Below, in pieces: positions 23,593 through 23,719 of a DNA stretch of 23,719 nt. The translations under genes and the position numbers were made by a program. Origin of the DNA: Fidelibacterota bacterium (GTDB lineage: Bacteria; Fidelibacterota; UBA2242); the NCBI GenBank assembly GCA_003527965.1, contig DPVY01000074.1:1-23719 (forward strand). Reading direction: 5' to 3'. Every line of letters starts with the position of its first letter. The first letter of the stretch is position 1. Under the pieces are notes generated by a model. The model did no database searches. It saw only the letters and a program-made list of their open reading frames with translations, and was not told the origin of the DNA.

Positions 23593-23719
23593 CATCCTTC
23601 GCTAACAACTATCAAAATTTTAATGTCTTATTAATATCAGTTTGGAAACTTTACATGTTATACCGGATCCATCGAAGCGCTGTTTTTTGTCATCCTGAGT
23701 TTTACTGTTATCTGTCATC
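23593..23719. other. Non-coding tail with repeat-like words
   Basis: No gene is seen. Near the edge, TTTTGTCATCCTGAG resembles the start of a dispersed intergenic repeat often seen in environmental FCB genomes, and TGTCATC recurs at the last bases. The element, if real, is cut by the window end. Confidence 0.3.

Overview
The window is about 23.7 kb of moderately AT-rich bacterial DNA. The best fit is a member of the FCB superphylum outside typical Bacteroidetes (Calditrichota, KSB1 or Marinimicrobia-like). This is inference from four things: a PorV/DUF5723-type outer-membrane barrel, several lipoproteins with loose lipoboxes, an MEP isoprenoid pathway, and clear Shine-Dalgarno sites before many genes, which typical Bacteroidetes lack. 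No rRNA, tRNA, CRISPR array, complete insertion sequence or phage gene was found.

Layout. (1) 1-990 (+) is the C-terminal part of a spermidine-synthase-like multi-pass membrane protein, cut by the window edge. (2) 1261-7713 is a carbohydrate locus in two convergent blocks. On the plus strand is a long-form GH130 phosphorylase-like protein fused to a response-regulator receiver domain. On the minus strand is a tight three-gene operon: a GT4 glycosyltransferase fused to an alpha/alpha-toroid glycosidase-like domain, a classical GH130 protein, and a second GT4. The 425-bp convergent gap and the gap before the fusion gene carry repeats. (3) 7901-9816 (+) is a lipoprotein of the endonuclease/exonuclease/phosphatase superfamily, overlapping by ATGA an exported protein of unknown function. 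(4) 9817-10120 holds a hairpin-rich intergenic repeat. (5) 10121-16679 (+) is a compact metabolic cluster: an NrnA-type DHH phosphoesterase, a YiiX-like papain-fold lipoprotein, Dcd, IspH, PdxS, PdxT and Dxs, with several start/stop overlaps. (6) 16737-18383 (+) is a CstA-family carbon-starvation transporter. (7) 18460-22729 (+) is a 986-residue repeat lipoprotein followed by a DUF5723-like outer-membrane barrel. (8) 22772-23536 (+) is exonuclease III, followed by a long palindrome and a repeat-like tail.

How the genes work together. The metabolic cluster joins the two ends of the MEP pathway that are visible here (Dxs first step, IspH last step) with DXP-independent PLP synthesis (PdxS/PdxT), nucleotide metabolism (Dcd) and degradation of small RNAs or pAp (NrnA). 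The GH130/GT4 locus looks like paired synthesis and phosphorolysis of a mannose-type glycan or glycoside. The receiver domain suggests that one of the enzymes is controlled by phosphorylation.

The points most worth a second look are: the GH130-receiver fusion; a Dcd homologue whose catalytic Glu position is Ser; the ~140-residue five-fold repeat in the large lipoprotein and its barrel partner; and the families of intergenic hairpin repeats, two copies of which flank the GH130-receiver gene in direct orientation with compensating stem changes.
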